Of a DNA stretch of 34,105 nt, positions 24,362-32,211 are shown piece by piece; the first letter of the stretch is position 1, and each line of letters begins with the position of its first letter. Source of the stretch: CAWUKT01 sp963923035 (GTDB lineage Bacteria > Bacteroidota > Bacteroidia > J057 > JADKCL01); assembly GCA_963923035.1 (NCBI GenBank), contig CAWUKT010000076.1:1-34105 (forward strand). The letters are read 5' to 3'. The translations under genes were made by a program, and so were the position numbers. The notes beneath the pieces are model-generated. The model was not told where the DNA came from. It saw only the letters and a list, made by a program, of their open reading frames with translations, and made no database searches.

Positions 24362-24787
24362 ATGGCATTTGATCCGGCTCCATACCGCCATTCCATTACC
24401 TTCCCGGTCCGCTTCTCGGACCTGGATGCGATGGGACACGTCAACAATGCCAGCTACCTCACCTATTTCGAAGAAGGCCGCGCGGCCTGGTTCCGGGAGT
24501 GCGTCGGCATGGCCGTCGGCAGCATTGACTTCCCCGTCATCGTCGCCCGCATCGCCATCGACTACCTCGCCCCCGTCAGCTACGGCGAAACCGTCGATGT
24601 CTACCACCGCTGCGCCCGCATCGGCACCAAAAGCCTCACCATCGAAGGAGCCCTGACCGTCGGCGAGACCGCCGCCGCCCAGTACGAGTGCACCGTCGTC
24701 TACTTCGACTACGACTCCCAATCCACCCGGCCCGTTCCCCCGGCCGACAGCAAGAAGATCCGAAAATTCGAGCCCGCCCTCAATTGA
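24362..24787 (+). CDS. Acyl-CoA thioesterase, hotdog fold (YbgC/FadM/4HBT-like)
   Basis: The 141-residue protein is a single hotdog domain that should hydrolyse acyl-CoA thioesters in the cytoplasm. The N-terminal motif F-S-D-L-D-A-M-G-H-V-N-N-A-S-Y-L-T-Y-F-E-E-G-R (18-40) is diagnostic for the YbgC/FadM/4-hydroxybenzoyl-CoA thioesterase superfamily; Asp22 is the presumed catalytic residue. The central strand R-I-A-I-D-Y-L-A-P-V-S-Y-G-E-x-V and C-terminal Y-E-C-T-V-V-Y-F-D-Y-D also fit. Substrate chain length cannot be told. The ATG at 24362 was chosen because homology starts there; upstream codons are low-complexity. It lies 75 nt ahead of lysA on the same strand, with no terminator between, so the two may share a transcript. 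Confidence 0.88.
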   Translation: MAFDPAPYRHSITFPVRFSDLDAMGHVNNASYLTYFEEGRAAWFRECVGMAVGSIDFPVIVARIAIDYLAPVSYGETVDVYHRCARIGTKSLTIEGALTVGETAAAQYECTVVYFDYDSQSTRPVPPADSKKIRKFEPALN

Positions 24788-24862
24788 GTCCGGGCGGCGA
24801 AGCGTGTTGATCTTTCTTTTTCCTATTTTTCGTATCCAAATTTTCAATTTCTCATAACCACC

Positions 24863-26086
24863 ATGGAATCTACGGTTTCATCTCCCGCCACAACTTCGCT
24901 GGCGGCCATCGCCGAGGAATTCGGCACCCCGGTCTATGTCTACGATACCGACCGCATCGCCCAACGTTACCACCAATTGGCCGGCGCCTTCAAGCACGGC
25001 AATGTCAAACTCAAGTACGCCTGCAAGGCCCTCTCCAACATCAACATCCTCAAATTCCTCAAGGGCCTCGGCTCTGGCCTCGATACCGTTTCCATCCAGG
25101 AGGTCCGCCTCGGACTCCACGCCGGGTTCAAACCCGAAGACATCATCTTCACCCCCAATTGTGTGTCGATGGAAGAAATTCGGGCCGCCGTCGAACTCGG
25201 CGTCCACATCAACATCGACAATATCTCGGTCCTCGAACAATTTGGCCATGAATATGGGGACAAAGTCCCCGTCTGCATCCGCCTGAACCCGCATATCCTG
25301 GCGGGCGGCAATTACCAGATCTCGACGGGCCACATCGACTCGAAATTTGGGATCAGCATCTACCAAATGCGCCACGTGGAGCGGGTCATTGCCTCCACGG
25401 GCATCAAAGTCCGCGGCCTGCACATGCACACCGGCTCGGAGATCAAGGACATTGACGTATTCCTGCGGGGCGTCGAGATCCTGTTCGAAATGACCGAATA
25501 CTTCCCGGAACTTGATTTCATTGACCTGGGAAGTGGATTCAAGGTCGCGTACAAGCCGGGTGACATTGAGACGGATGTGGCGGCCCTGGGAAAAAGGCTG
25601 ACGGAGCGGTTCAATGAATTCAGCGCCACCTACGGACGGCCGCTGGAGTTGTGGTTCGAGCCGGGCAAATACCTGGTGAGTGATTCGGGCACGTTCCTGG
25701 TCCGGGTCAATGTGATCAAGCAGACGACGGCCACGGTCTTTGCCGGGGTCGACTCGGGCTTCAACCATTTGTTGCGGCCGATGTTCTACCAGAGCCACCA
25801 CGGCATCGAGAACATCTCGAATCCCAATGGCATTGAGCGGATCTATACGGTGGTCGGCTATATCTGCGAGACAGATACCTTCGCGTGGGACCGGCGGATC
25901 GCGGAGATCCGGGAAGGCGACGTACTGGCCCTCCACAATGCCGGGGCCTACGGCTTCATGATGGCCTCCAACTACAATTCCCGCTACCGGCCCGCCGAGG
26001 TCATGGTCCACGAAGGGAAGGCCCACCTCATCCGCGAACGCGAGACCTTCGACGACCTGCTGGCGAAGCAGAAGGTGGTGATTTAA
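24863..26086 (+). CDS. lysA: Diaminopimelate decarboxylase
   Basis: LysA is the PLP enzyme that decarboxylates meso-diaminopimelate to L-lysine, the last step of lysine synthesis. The 407-residue protein has the fold III (alanine racemase-like) barrel and C-terminal beta domain in normal order. Lys55 in Y-A-C-K-A-L-S-N binds PLP. H-M-H-T-G-S-E (187-193), D-L-G-S-G-F (221-226; usually Gly-Gly-Gly), E-P-G-K-Y-L-V (266-272), the substrate-site Cys335 in C-E-T-D-T-F, and Tyr363 in G-A-Y-G-F-M-M-A-S-N-Y-N follow. ATG at 24863 is preceded by A/T-rich DNA without a Shine-Dalgarno. A related amino-acid decarboxylase activity cannot be excluded, but the motifs fit LysA best. Transcription ends at the shared terminator at 26209. 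Confidence 0.93.
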   Translation: MESTVSSPATTSLAAIAEEFGTPVYVYDTDRIAQRYHQLAGAFKHGNVKLKYACKALSNINILKFLKGLGSGLDTVSIQEVRLGLHAGFKPEDIIFTPNCVSMEEIRAAVELGVHINIDNISVLEQFGHEYGDKVPVCIRLNPHILAGGNYQISTGHIDSKFGISIYQMRHVERVIASTGIKVRGLHMHTGSEIKDIDVFLRGVEILFEMTEYFPELDFIDLGSGFKVAYKPGDIETDVAALGKRLTERFNEFSATYGRPLELWFEPGKYLVSDSGTFLVRVNVIKQTTATVFAGVDSGFNHLLRPMFYQSHHGIENISNPNGIERIYTVVGYICETDTFAWDRRIAEIREGDVLALHNAGAYGFMMASNYNSRYRPAEVMVHEGKAHLIRERETFDDLLAKQKVVI

Positions 26087-26208
26087 GACCGTTGAGCTGA
26101 ATGAAGCTCCCAGCGGGGGATTCCCGTCCGGGTCAGTTGATCCCTGAACCGGCGAATTCAACCACGCTTTGGGCTTCTACCACACTACATAATAAAAAGA
26201 CACAATTA

Positions 26209-26239
26209 AGATGTCCCTGCCGGCCGGGCAGGGACATCT
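26209..26239. terminator. Bidirectional terminator between lysA and the hydrolase gene
   Basis: AGATGTCCCTGCC (26209-26221) and GGCAGGGACATCT (26227-26239) form a perfect 13-bp stem with a 5-nt loop. CTTTTATT follows on the plus strand and, on the minus strand, TAATTGTGTCTTTTT. It can serve both convergent genes. Confidence 0.85.
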
Positions 26240-26278
26240 CTTTTATTCACCAAATACGATTCTCCGCTATTTACCCCC

Positions 26279-27514
26279 TTACTGCACCACCAGCTTTTGG
26301 GAGGACGTCTGGTTGGAGCGGTGGGAACGGGCCTGAAGGGTATAAAGGCCCCGCGGCAAATCGAGTTCCAGCTTGTTCACCCCGGGTTGCATATCGGTCG
26401 CCGAATACACGATCCGGCCCAACTGGTCCACGACCTGGATCGACAGTTTCTCCCGGCCTTCCAATTGGAGGGAGAAGCTCCCGTTGTTGGGGTTGGGGAA
26501 AACGGTAAAGGACGGCAGCTCATTGTCCGTAAGCTCTTCGGCCCCGGTGACGCTCTGACAGACGAGATCATAGAGGAAGTCCCGGACAACCCAAATCGTG
26601 GTGTCCATATAGGCCTGGTCGGCGACGAATGGGGTGTGCTGGGCTCCCGGCCAGGTATAGAAATCATTGAATACGCCTTCCTGGTCCAGCTTTTGATGGA
26701 TGGTCGCGCTGCCATCGACATCCAGGTCGATGTTCAAGATCGTGATGGTGCCCGATCCATACGGCACCACGCTGTCATCGGTTCCGTGGAGACTGACAAT
26801 GGGAAGGTCCTTCGCGGGATTGATCCATGACGTATCCAATACGGCCCCGCACAGGTTGATCACCCCGGCAATGTTCTGGGAATAACCCGCATTGCCACTG
26901 TTCCCGACGAAGCCGCCGGTCGCTTGAAAGAGGGAATCGATCTCGGTCGGGACCTCATTGGCTTCGTCCAAATGGGCAATCTGCAAGGCGGTGATGGCAC
27001 CGGCCGAAACGCCTCCGATGTAAATCCGGTTCGTATCGATGCGATACTCGTTGTTGGTCGCGGCATCCTTGTAGAAGTAGCGGATGGAGGCCGCCATGTC
27101 ATGCGTCGCCTTCAAGACAGCTTCATAGGTATTGGGCAGGCTGCTGTTGAGGAGCAGGTCGGTGGAGAGGCGGTAATCAATCGCCGCATTCACATAGCCC
27201 CGCTTGGCGAAGGCCGTGCTCAGGTTGACGATGTCCGGGCTCAATTTCGTTCCAAAGACAAATGCGCCCCCAAACGCCCAAATGATCAATGGTCGCGCGC
27301 TCAGCGTATCGCCCGCGGGCTGGTAAATGTCCATGAACAGGTCCTGGATATTGTTCGGATTCAACAACGTCGGTTGTGGGGCCTCCCCAAACTTCACATT
27401 GGAGGTGACATTGTGGTTAAAGACCTCATCAAAATACCGTTGGTTGTCGCATTCCTGCGCAAACAAGCCCGCCGAACTGGCCAGGAGGACGAAAAGCATG
27501 AACAGATTCTTCAT
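26279..27514 (-). CDS. T9SS-exported alpha/beta hydrolase (esterase-like)
   Basis: The 411-residue secreted enzyme has a signal peptide (core L-F-M-L-F-V-L-L-A-S-S-A-G-L, cleavage near F-A-Q), an alpha/beta hydrolase domain (about 50-320) and a C-terminal T9SS type A sorting domain (about 335-411: F-T-V-F-P-N-P-N-N-G-S-F-S ... G-L-Y-T-L-Q-A-R). The oxyanion-hole strand is W-A-F-G-G-A-F-V-F-G (79-88), the nucleophile elbow G-G-V-S-A-G (167-172, Ser170), acid candidates Asp246/Asp247 in H-G-T-D-D-S-V-V-P-Y-G, and base His293 in A-Q-H-T-P-F. This resembles carboxylesterase/HSL-like enzymes such as BD-FAE family esterases; the substrate is unknown. It should be released or anchored at the cell surface. 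Single-gene unit, convergent with lysA and divergent from the ABC exporter. Confidence 0.88.
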   Translation of the reverse strand: MKNLFMLFVLLASSAGLFAQECDNQRYFDEVFNHNVTSNVKFGEAPQPTLLNPNNIQDLFMDIYQPAGDTLSARPLIIWAFGGAFVFGTKLSPDIVNLSTAFAKRGYVNAAIDYRLSTDLLLNSSLPNTYEAVLKATHDMAASIRYFYKDAATNNEYRIDTNRIYIGGVSAGAITALQIAHLDEANEVPTEIDSLFQATGGFVGNSGNAGYSQNIAGVINLCGAVLDTSWINPAKDLPIVSLHGTDDSVVPYGSGTITILNIDLDVDGSATIHQKLDQEGVFNDFYTWPGAQHTPFVADQAYMDTTIWVVRDFLYDLVCQSVTGAEELTDNELPSFTVFPNPNNGSFSLQLEGREKLSIQVVDQLGRIVYSATDMQPGVNKLELDLPRGLYTLQARSHRSNQTSSQKLVVQ

Positions 27515-27829
27515 AAAGCAGTCATCAAAATTGAACTCAACACGATTCCCATCAAGTTAATACTATTGGAGAGGATTTTCAGTCCCCAATGCAACGAAAT
27601 GAACAGGTTGTAGGGTGAATTGACGGGGAAAATGCTTGGAGGAATGGATGTGAAGGGGAGAGAATGGGCAAATGAATAAATGAGTACATATGCCAATTGG
27701 ACTGACCGGTTCAGCAATTGGTACATTCTCATATTGGAAAATTTGCCCATCCCCCGTTTTCCCATTCTCTCACCTCCCCATTCTCCATATTCTCCCACTG
27801 CCCACCTCGAATTTGCCTATCTTCGCCAA
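27515..27829. other. Intergenic region between hydrolase and ABC exporter genes
   Basis: 315 nt, holding the two divergent promoters. The right part (27720-27810) is a C/T-rich low-complexity tract with repeated CCCATTCTC/CCCATATTCTCCC-like units, of the same kind as at 16195, 18700, 24000 and (on the opposite strand) 33720. The long open frame that crosses it upstream of the exporter looks non-coding. Confidence 0.6.
27818..27825 (+). promoter_or_regulatory. Possible -7 box directly ahead of the ABC exporter start
   Basis: TATCTTCG fits TAnnTTTG with one mismatch and ends 4 nt before the GTG start at 27830. If used, the transcript would begin at or very near the start codon (leaderless). 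No TTTG lies 19 nt upstream, so this is tentative. Confidence 0.35.
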
Positions 27830-29632
27830 GTGAAAGCACTGGCCGCACTCAACAAGTACCTCTGGCGCTACAAACACCTCCTGCTCGGTGGATTTGTATT
27901 TGTCATCATCTCGAACCTGTTTGGCATCTATCCGCCCCGGATCGTCCGGAACGCCATCGACATGGTCGGGGACCTTATCGAGATCAACGCCCTGCACAAT
28001 GGATACGCCGTCCGGCAGGAATTTGGGTCGCTGATCGGCATTAGTCTCCTCATCTTCGGAGGCCTGGTCATCGCCTTCGCTCTCATGCGCGGCCTGTTCC
28101 TCTTTTTCACCCGCCAGACCCTCATTGTAATGTCCCGCCGGGTCGAATACGACCTCCGCAACGACCTTTACCAGCACTACCAGCGCCTCAGCCTCGCCTT
28201 CTACCGCCGCAACCGCACCGGGGACCTCATGGCCCGCGGCACCGAAGACATCTCCCGCGTCCGCATGTACGTCGGACCCGGCATCATGTACACCATCAAT
28301 ACCCTTTCCCTGATGGTCATTGTCATCTCGACCATGCTGACGGTGAACGTAGAGCTAACCTTGTACACGATCATTCCCCTGCCCATCCTCAGCGTATTGA
28401 TCTATTATGTGGAGAGCCATGTCCTCCGCCGCAGCGACCGCATCCAACAGCAGCTGTCCAAATTGACCGCCTTTACCCAGGAAATCTTTTCGGGGATTCG
28501 GGTAATGAAGGCGTATGTGCGGGGAAAAGACTTCGAGAAAAAGTTCAAAGGCGAAAGCGACGAGTACATGGAAAGGTCGATGAGCCTCATCCGGCTCAAC
28601 TCCTCCTTTTTCCCTGCGGTCATGCTCCTCGTTGGGTCCAGTACCGCCATCACCGTTTGGATTGGAGCGGAAAAGGTCATTGCCGGTGACCTCACCATCG
28701 GAAACATCGCCGAATTCATCATCTACGTGAACATGCTCACGTGGCCGATCATCGCCATTGGATGGGTGTCCAGCCTGATCCAGCGGGCCGCGGCCAGCCA
28801 GGACCGCATCAATGCCCTCATGCAGGAAGAGCCGGAGATTCAATTCCCCGCCACTTCCCCCCATCCGGTCCGCGCCGCCCACCTCAAATTTGACGACGTG
28901 AGCTTCAAATTTGCCTCCACCGGCATCCAGGCCCTCAAAAACGTCACCTTTGAATTGCAGCCGGGGCAAAAGCTCGGTATCCTGGGGCCCACGGGCAGCG
29001 GCAAGTCCGTCCTCTGTGACCTGATCCCCCGCATGTTCGATCCCCAGACCGGTACAATCTACCTCGACGGGGTCGCCCTCCGAGACTATACCCGCGAAGA
29101 CCTCCGCCAGGCCATTGGCTATGCGCCGCAGGATGTCTTTCTCTTCTCCGATTCCATCGGAGAGAACGTGGCCTTCGGCAGTCCCGGCGCCAGCAAGGAA
29201 GAAATCGAGCTGGCGACGAAAAATGCCGGGGTCTACCCCAATGTGATGAACTTCCCCGAGAAATTCGATACCGAAATCGGGGAACGGGGCGTGACGCTAT
29301 CGGGCGGGCAAAAGCAGCGCCTGGCCCTGGCCCGCGCCTGGATCCGTCATCCCAAGCTGCTCATCCTCGACGACTCCCTCTCGGCGGTCGATACCAAAAC
29401 CGAGGAAACCATTCTCCAGAACCTCCGCAATGCCCGCACTGAGAATCCCAATATGTCCGTGATCATGGTCAGTCACCGAATCTCTACCATTCAGGACGCT
29501 GACCACATCATTGTCCTGGAAGATGGACAGATCACTGAACAGGGCACCCACACGGAATTGGATGCAGCGGGCGGCTATTATGCCAAGATTCACCAGAAAC
29601 AACTCCTGGAAGAACAATACGCTGATAGTTAA
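27830..29632 (+). CDS. ABC exporter half-transporter, MdlA/YheI-like (TM domain plus ATPase)
   Basis: From GTG at 27830 this is a 600-residue half-exporter: six membrane helices (about 15-320), then a nucleotide-binding domain (about 350-590). Seen in the ATPase: Walker A G-P-T-G-S-G-K-S (386-393), Q-loop Y-A-P-Q-D-V-F (431-437), signature L-S-G-G-Q (490-494), Walker B L-L-I-L-D-D (510-515), D-loop S-A-V-D, and H-loop S-H-R-I-S (His549). The residue after the Walker B Asp is Asp515, not the usual catalytic Glu; the L-D-D-S-L-S-A-V-D form is characteristic of the MdlA/YheI subunit of heterodimeric exporters, but no partner gene is in the window. I chose GTG because the protein then starts like its family; the open frame reaches back to an ATG at 27680 over low-complexity DNA. 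Substrate unknown, probably lipophilic compounds. Confidence 0.88.
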   Translation: MKALAALNKYLWRYKHLLLGGFVFVIISNLFGIYPPRIVRNAIDMVGDLIEINALHNGYAVRQEFGSLIGISLLIFGGLVIAFALMRGLFLFFTRQTLIVMSRRVEYDLRNDLYQHYQRLSLAFYRRNRTGDLMARGTEDISRVRMYVGPGIMYTINTLSLMVIVISTMLTVNVELTLYTIIPLPILSVLIYYVESHVLRRSDRIQQQLSKLTAFTQEIFSGIRVMKAYVRGKDFEKKFKGESDEYMERSMSLIRLNSSFFPAVMLLVGSSTAITVWIGAEKVIAGDLTIGNIAEFIIYVNMLTWPIIAIGWVSSLIQRAAASQDRINALMQEEPEIQFPATSPHPVRAAHLKFDDVSFKFASTGIQALKNVTFELQPGQKLGILGPTGSGKSVLCDLIPRMFDPQTGTIYLDGVALRDYTREDLRQAIGYAPQDVFLFSDSIGENVAFGSPGASKEEIELATKNAGVYPNVMNFPEKFDTEIGERGVTLSGGQKQRLALARAWIRHPKLLILDDSLSAVDTKTEETILQNLRNARTENPNMSVIMVSHRISTIQDADHIIVLEDGQITEQGTHTELDAAGGYYAKIHQKQLLEEQYADS

Positions 29633-29647
29633 GTCGTTGGGTGGGTA

Positions 29648-29710
29648 AAGGAGCGGGGGCATTCTTCGATCAAAACCCTCCATTCATCGAAACCCATCCC
29701 TACGCTCCTT
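29648..29710 (+). terminator. Composite hairpin after the ABC exporter gene
   Basis: AAGGAGCG (29648-29655) pairs with CGCTCCTT (29703-29710), and TTCGAT inside it pairs with ATCGAA, giving a long interrupted stem. GACTTTTT follows about 10 nt later. It looks like a weak or branched terminator between the exporter and the DUF3108 gene. Confidence 0.45.
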
Positions 29711-29747
29711 CATTCTGGCAGACTTTTTGCAACGCTGGAGGTAAATT

Positions 29748-30566
29748 ATGACGGCTATGAAAATTAAGTTTTATCTACTCGCCCTCGGTGCCGTTGCCCT
29801 TCTCAGTTTTGGGTTTACGAATGGACCGGAGAAAAAGAGAAATGTCAAGAATGACGCCTTCGATTTTGGGGAGTCATTGGAATACCGGGTCCACTACGGA
29901 GCCGTGACGGCCGGCATTGCCCGCCTCGAGGTCCAAAAGAAACCGGTCACGGTCAATGGGCGCGAGTGCTACCACATGGTCGGCAAGGGCATCTCGTCCA
30001 AGAGCTTCAGCCTCTTCTACCGGGTCAACGACCGCTACGAAACGTTTGTGGACAAGGAACACCTGGTCCCCCACAAGTTCAAGCGCCGCATCGAAGAGGG
30101 CAGCTTCAAGGCCTATACCGAGGTCAAGTTTGACCACCAGAAGAAAAAGGCCTACGAGCGCCGCACCGGACATCCGGACATTGCGACCTACGATGTGCCC
30201 CAGTATATCCAGGACGCCATGAGCGCCTTCTATTTTGCCCGGACCCAGGACTATACCAATGCCAAGGTCGGCGACATCACCCACTTCGAGAACTTTATCG
30301 ACCAGGCGGTCCACGATCTCGACGTGAAGTTCCTCGGGCGCGAGGTCCTCGAGGTAGAGGGCAAGAAATACAATACTGTAAAGCTCCAGCCCCTCCTCAA
30401 AGAGGGCGGCATCTTCCGCCACGAGGGCGACTTCTTCCTCTGGATCTCCGACGACAAGAATCGGATTCCGGTCCGCGTCGAATCGGGCCTGGTGATCGGC
30501 TCCATCCAGGTGGACCTGAAGAGTGCCAAGGGACTCCGGCATCCGATGAGTTCCCGCATCGATTGA
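29748..30566 (+). CDS. DUF3108 domain protein, exported
   Basis: The 272-residue protein fits the DUF3108 family, beta-rich envelope proteins of unknown function widespread in Gram-negative bacteria. A hydrophobic N-terminal segment (I-K-F-Y-L-L-A-L-G-A-V-A-L-L-S-F-G-F) acts as a signal peptide or anchor. The family-typical start of the mature domain, G-E-S-L-E-Y-R-V-H-Y-G-A-V-T-A-G (about 43-58), is clear, followed by alternating strands and a C-terminal W-I-S-D-D-K-N-R-I-P-V-R-V-E-S (about 235-250). A rare good Shine-Dalgarno (GGAGG, 8 nt ahead) supports ATG at 29748 over the in-frame ATG three codons on. It lies downstream of the exporter and ends at a strong terminator. Confidence 0.87.
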   Translation: MTAMKIKFYLLALGAVALLSFGFTNGPEKKRNVKNDAFDFGESLEYRVHYGAVTAGIARLEVQKKPVTVNGRECYHMVGKGISSKSFSLFYRVNDRYETFVDKEHLVPHKFKRRIEEGSFKAYTEVKFDHQKKKAYERRTGHPDIATYDVPQYIQDAMSAFYFARTQDYTNAKVGDITHFENFIDQAVHDLDVKFLGREVLEVEGKKYNTVKLQPLLKEGGIFRHEGDFFLWISDDKNRIPVRVESGLVIGSIQVDLKSAKGLRHPMSSRID

Positions 30567-30589
30567 AACAAGACACCACGAAAGATAGA

Positions 30590-30614
30590 AGGTCGGCCTG
30601 TGCCGGCCTTTTTT
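30590..30614 (+). terminator. Rho-independent terminator of the DUF3108 gene
   Basis: AGGTCGGC (30590-30597) and GCCGGCCT (30602-30609) form an 8-bp stem with one G-U pair and a 4-nt loop, followed by six T (30609-30614). The last bases of the T-run are part of the stop codon of the convergent gene. Confidence 0.88.
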
Positions 30615-31449
30615 ATTGGGGCAAGGCTTCCCGGTGGAGGAGGCGGGTGGCAGATTGGGGGTCATGGGAAGGCAAATAGACGGTGGGGGTCTCCCGGGCA
30701 AAGTCCAGGATGCGTTGGCGGGTGGCGCGGGCGCGCTTGAAGTCGATGGCGATGCCCGCCATGCCCCCGGCCAGGAATTGTTCCTGGTTGAAGGAGGTAT
30801 CGCCGGCGATCAGGATGGCCTGGTCGCCCGCGTCGACGAGCACGGACTGGTGTCCGTGGCTGTGGCCCGGCGTGGGCACGATCTTGATGCGGTCCGTGAG
30901 GACCTGTTCCGCGCCGAAGGCGTGGTCGGCCGCCTGGTAGGTCACCAACTTCGGCTGGAACCCCTTCGGCCACGTGGTCTTCGCCGCCCCCCACGGCTTT
31001 TCCCATTCCCGTTTCCCCACCAATACTTCCCGGTCCCCCACAAAGCGCAATCCATCCGTGTGGTCGATGTGCAGGTGCGTCAAGACCACGGCATCGAGGT
31101 CCCCGACCGACAATCCAATCCCATCCAACAGCGCGTCGATTTGCTCTTCGGGCTGGATATCAATCTTGAGGATGCGGCGGTGGATGAATTTGCCCGGCTT
31201 GTCTTCCCCAAAATAATCGTCGTCGTTGAAGTGGACATTCTCACCGGTGTCGATGAGGAAATTGCCCTGGGGCGACTCGATGACCCAGGTCCAGACCGGC
31301 AGCGGGGCCGTCCACTGGCGGCTCAGGAGGATGCGGACCTGCTTCAGGAATTCGGGGCCGGTATACGAGAAATGGGGTTGCTTGACGGTGACGGTCCCCG
31401 ATTGGAGGGCGTGGATGCGGAAACCAGGGGCGAGTTCGAGCGTGGGCAT
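30613..31449 (-). CDS. Metallo-beta-lactamase-fold hydrolase, AHL-lactonase-like
   Basis: The 278-residue protein has a complete metal site of the metallo-beta-lactamase superfamily: H-L-H-I-D-H (125-130), P-G-H-S-H-G-H (His196), A-G-D-T (Asp217) and P-S-H-D (His262). The order H-x-H-x-D-H, H, D, H, and the sequence T-P-G-H-S-x-G-H-Q-S are shared with the N-acyl-homoserine-lactone lactonase-type (AiiA-like) hydrolases. That makes quorum quenching possible, but many relatives act on other lactones or esters. It has no signal peptide, so it is cytoplasmic. The stop codon overlaps the T-run of the convergent DUF3108 terminator. Two hairpins upstream (31557-31639) separate it from the C39-like gene unit, so it has its own promoter. 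Confidence 0.85.
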   Translation of the reverse strand: MPTLELAPGFRIHALQSGTVTVKQPHFSYTGPEFLKQVRILLSRQWTAPLPVWTWVIESPQGNFLIDTGENVHFNDDDYFGEDKPGKFIHRRILKIDIQPEEQIDALLDGIGLSVGDLDAVVLTHLHIDHTDGLRFVGDREVLVGKREWEKPWGAAKTTWPKGFQPKLVTYQAADHAFGAEQVLTDRIKIVPTPGHSHGHQSVLVDAGDQAILIAGDTSFNQEQFLAGGMAGIAIDFKRARATRQRILDFARETPTVYLPSHDPQSATRLLHREALPQ

Positions 31450-31556
31450 GGGGCAGATTCAAATGGGTAATCCCAGGTTCCAGGGGACGTGGGAGGATTC
31501 AGGGATGGACTGGAATCCATTTAACTGCCGGGAAGGGGATTGGGTTTCGCGGGGAG

Positions 31557-31592
31557 AAAAAATCAGGGGGAGAGGAAATCGATTTCCCCCTG
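31557..31592 (-). terminator. Second terminator of the C39-like/lipoprotein unit
   Basis: CAGGGGG (31564-31570) and CCCCCTG (31586-31592) form a 7-bp stem around the palindrome GGAAATCGATTTCC. On the minus strand it is followed by ATTTTTTC (31556-31563). Confidence 0.75.
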
Positions 31593-31604
31593 GCCCCAAA
31601 ACAC

Positions 31605-31639
31605 GACCTCCCCACCAAACTTGATTTGGTGGAGAGGTC
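31605..31639 (-). terminator. First terminator-like hairpin of the C39-like/lipoprotein unit
   Basis: GACCTCCCCACCAAA (31605-31619) and TTTGGTGGAGAGGTC (31625-31639) form a 15-bp stem with one mismatch and a 5-nt loop, about 30 nt past the lipoprotein stop. On the minus strand GTGTTTTGG follows. With the hairpin at 31557 it forms a tandem terminator. Confidence 0.7.
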
Positions 31640-31670
31640 AATGGGTATCGTACCACGGGTGGCTTGGGCC

Positions 31671-32195
31671 CTAAAGCCCGTTGATGGCCCCCATGAGATT
31701 CATTTTGATCATCAGCCAATTGGGAGCATTGGATACCTTTTCCTCCAATGCAGCCTGGAAATTGGTGAGTTGGCCCTTGGGGTCCTCGCCATTTGCTTTG
31801 ACCTGCTCAACCACGGGATCGAGGCGGGAGGCCGTCCAATCCCCCAGGATACATCTCCAATCGTCCACCACCACCCGACTCACCCGATCGGTATCTGTTT
31901 TCAGAAAATCCTCCCAGACTTCCTGCAATTCCCCCAGCGTGGCAATGATGGCATCGGGCTGGTCCGCCGTGGCCGTCACCTTTTCCGCAAATTGCTGGTA
32001 CAAGCCCGGGGTATGGGTGCGTACGGATTCGTAGCAGGGACTCAACCGGGCCGTAAAGGGAAGGCCGGGAATCTGGGCAAGCATATTTTGTGGGTCCATA
32101 GATTGAATTGGAGTTGGGTTGGAGCCTACATCTGCATGTTTACATCCCCAAAGCAGTTGCAAGCCCAATAAGGCAACCAAAGATAGCCATTTCAT
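31671..32195 (-). CDS. Lipoprotein, candidate immunity protein for the upstream C39-like protein
   Basis: From ATG at 32193-32195 the product is 174 residues: a type II signal (W-L-S-L-V-A-L-L-G-L-Q-L-L-W-G-C) and a mature, mainly helical domain with two further cysteines (S-P-C-Y-E-S and W-R-C-I-L-G) that may form a disulfide. I do not recognise a family. An upstream in-frame ATG at 32315 would put 104 nt of its frame inside the preceding gene and destroy the signal peptide, so I rejected it. It begins 16 nt after the stop of the C39-like gene and ends at two tandem terminators, so the two form a transcription unit. Position and localisation (envelope lipoprotein behind a signal-less peptidase) fit an immunity or partner role; this is inference. 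Confidence 0.75.
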   Translation of the reverse strand: MKWLSLVALLGLQLLWGCKHADVGSNPTPIQSMDPQNMLAQIPGLPFTARLSPCYESVRTHTPGLYQQFAEKVTATADQPDAIIATLGELQEVWEDFLKTDTDRVSRVVVDDWRCILGDWTASRLDPVVEQVKANGEDPKGQLTNFQAALEEKVSNAPNWLMIKMNLMGAINGL

Positions 32196-32211
32196 GGATA
32201 GGGCCTTATTC

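Noticed and set aside
24878..26161. 427-codon open frame antisense to lysA
   Set aside because: It mirrors lysA over its full length and has no recognisable domain; lysA has all catalytic motifs.
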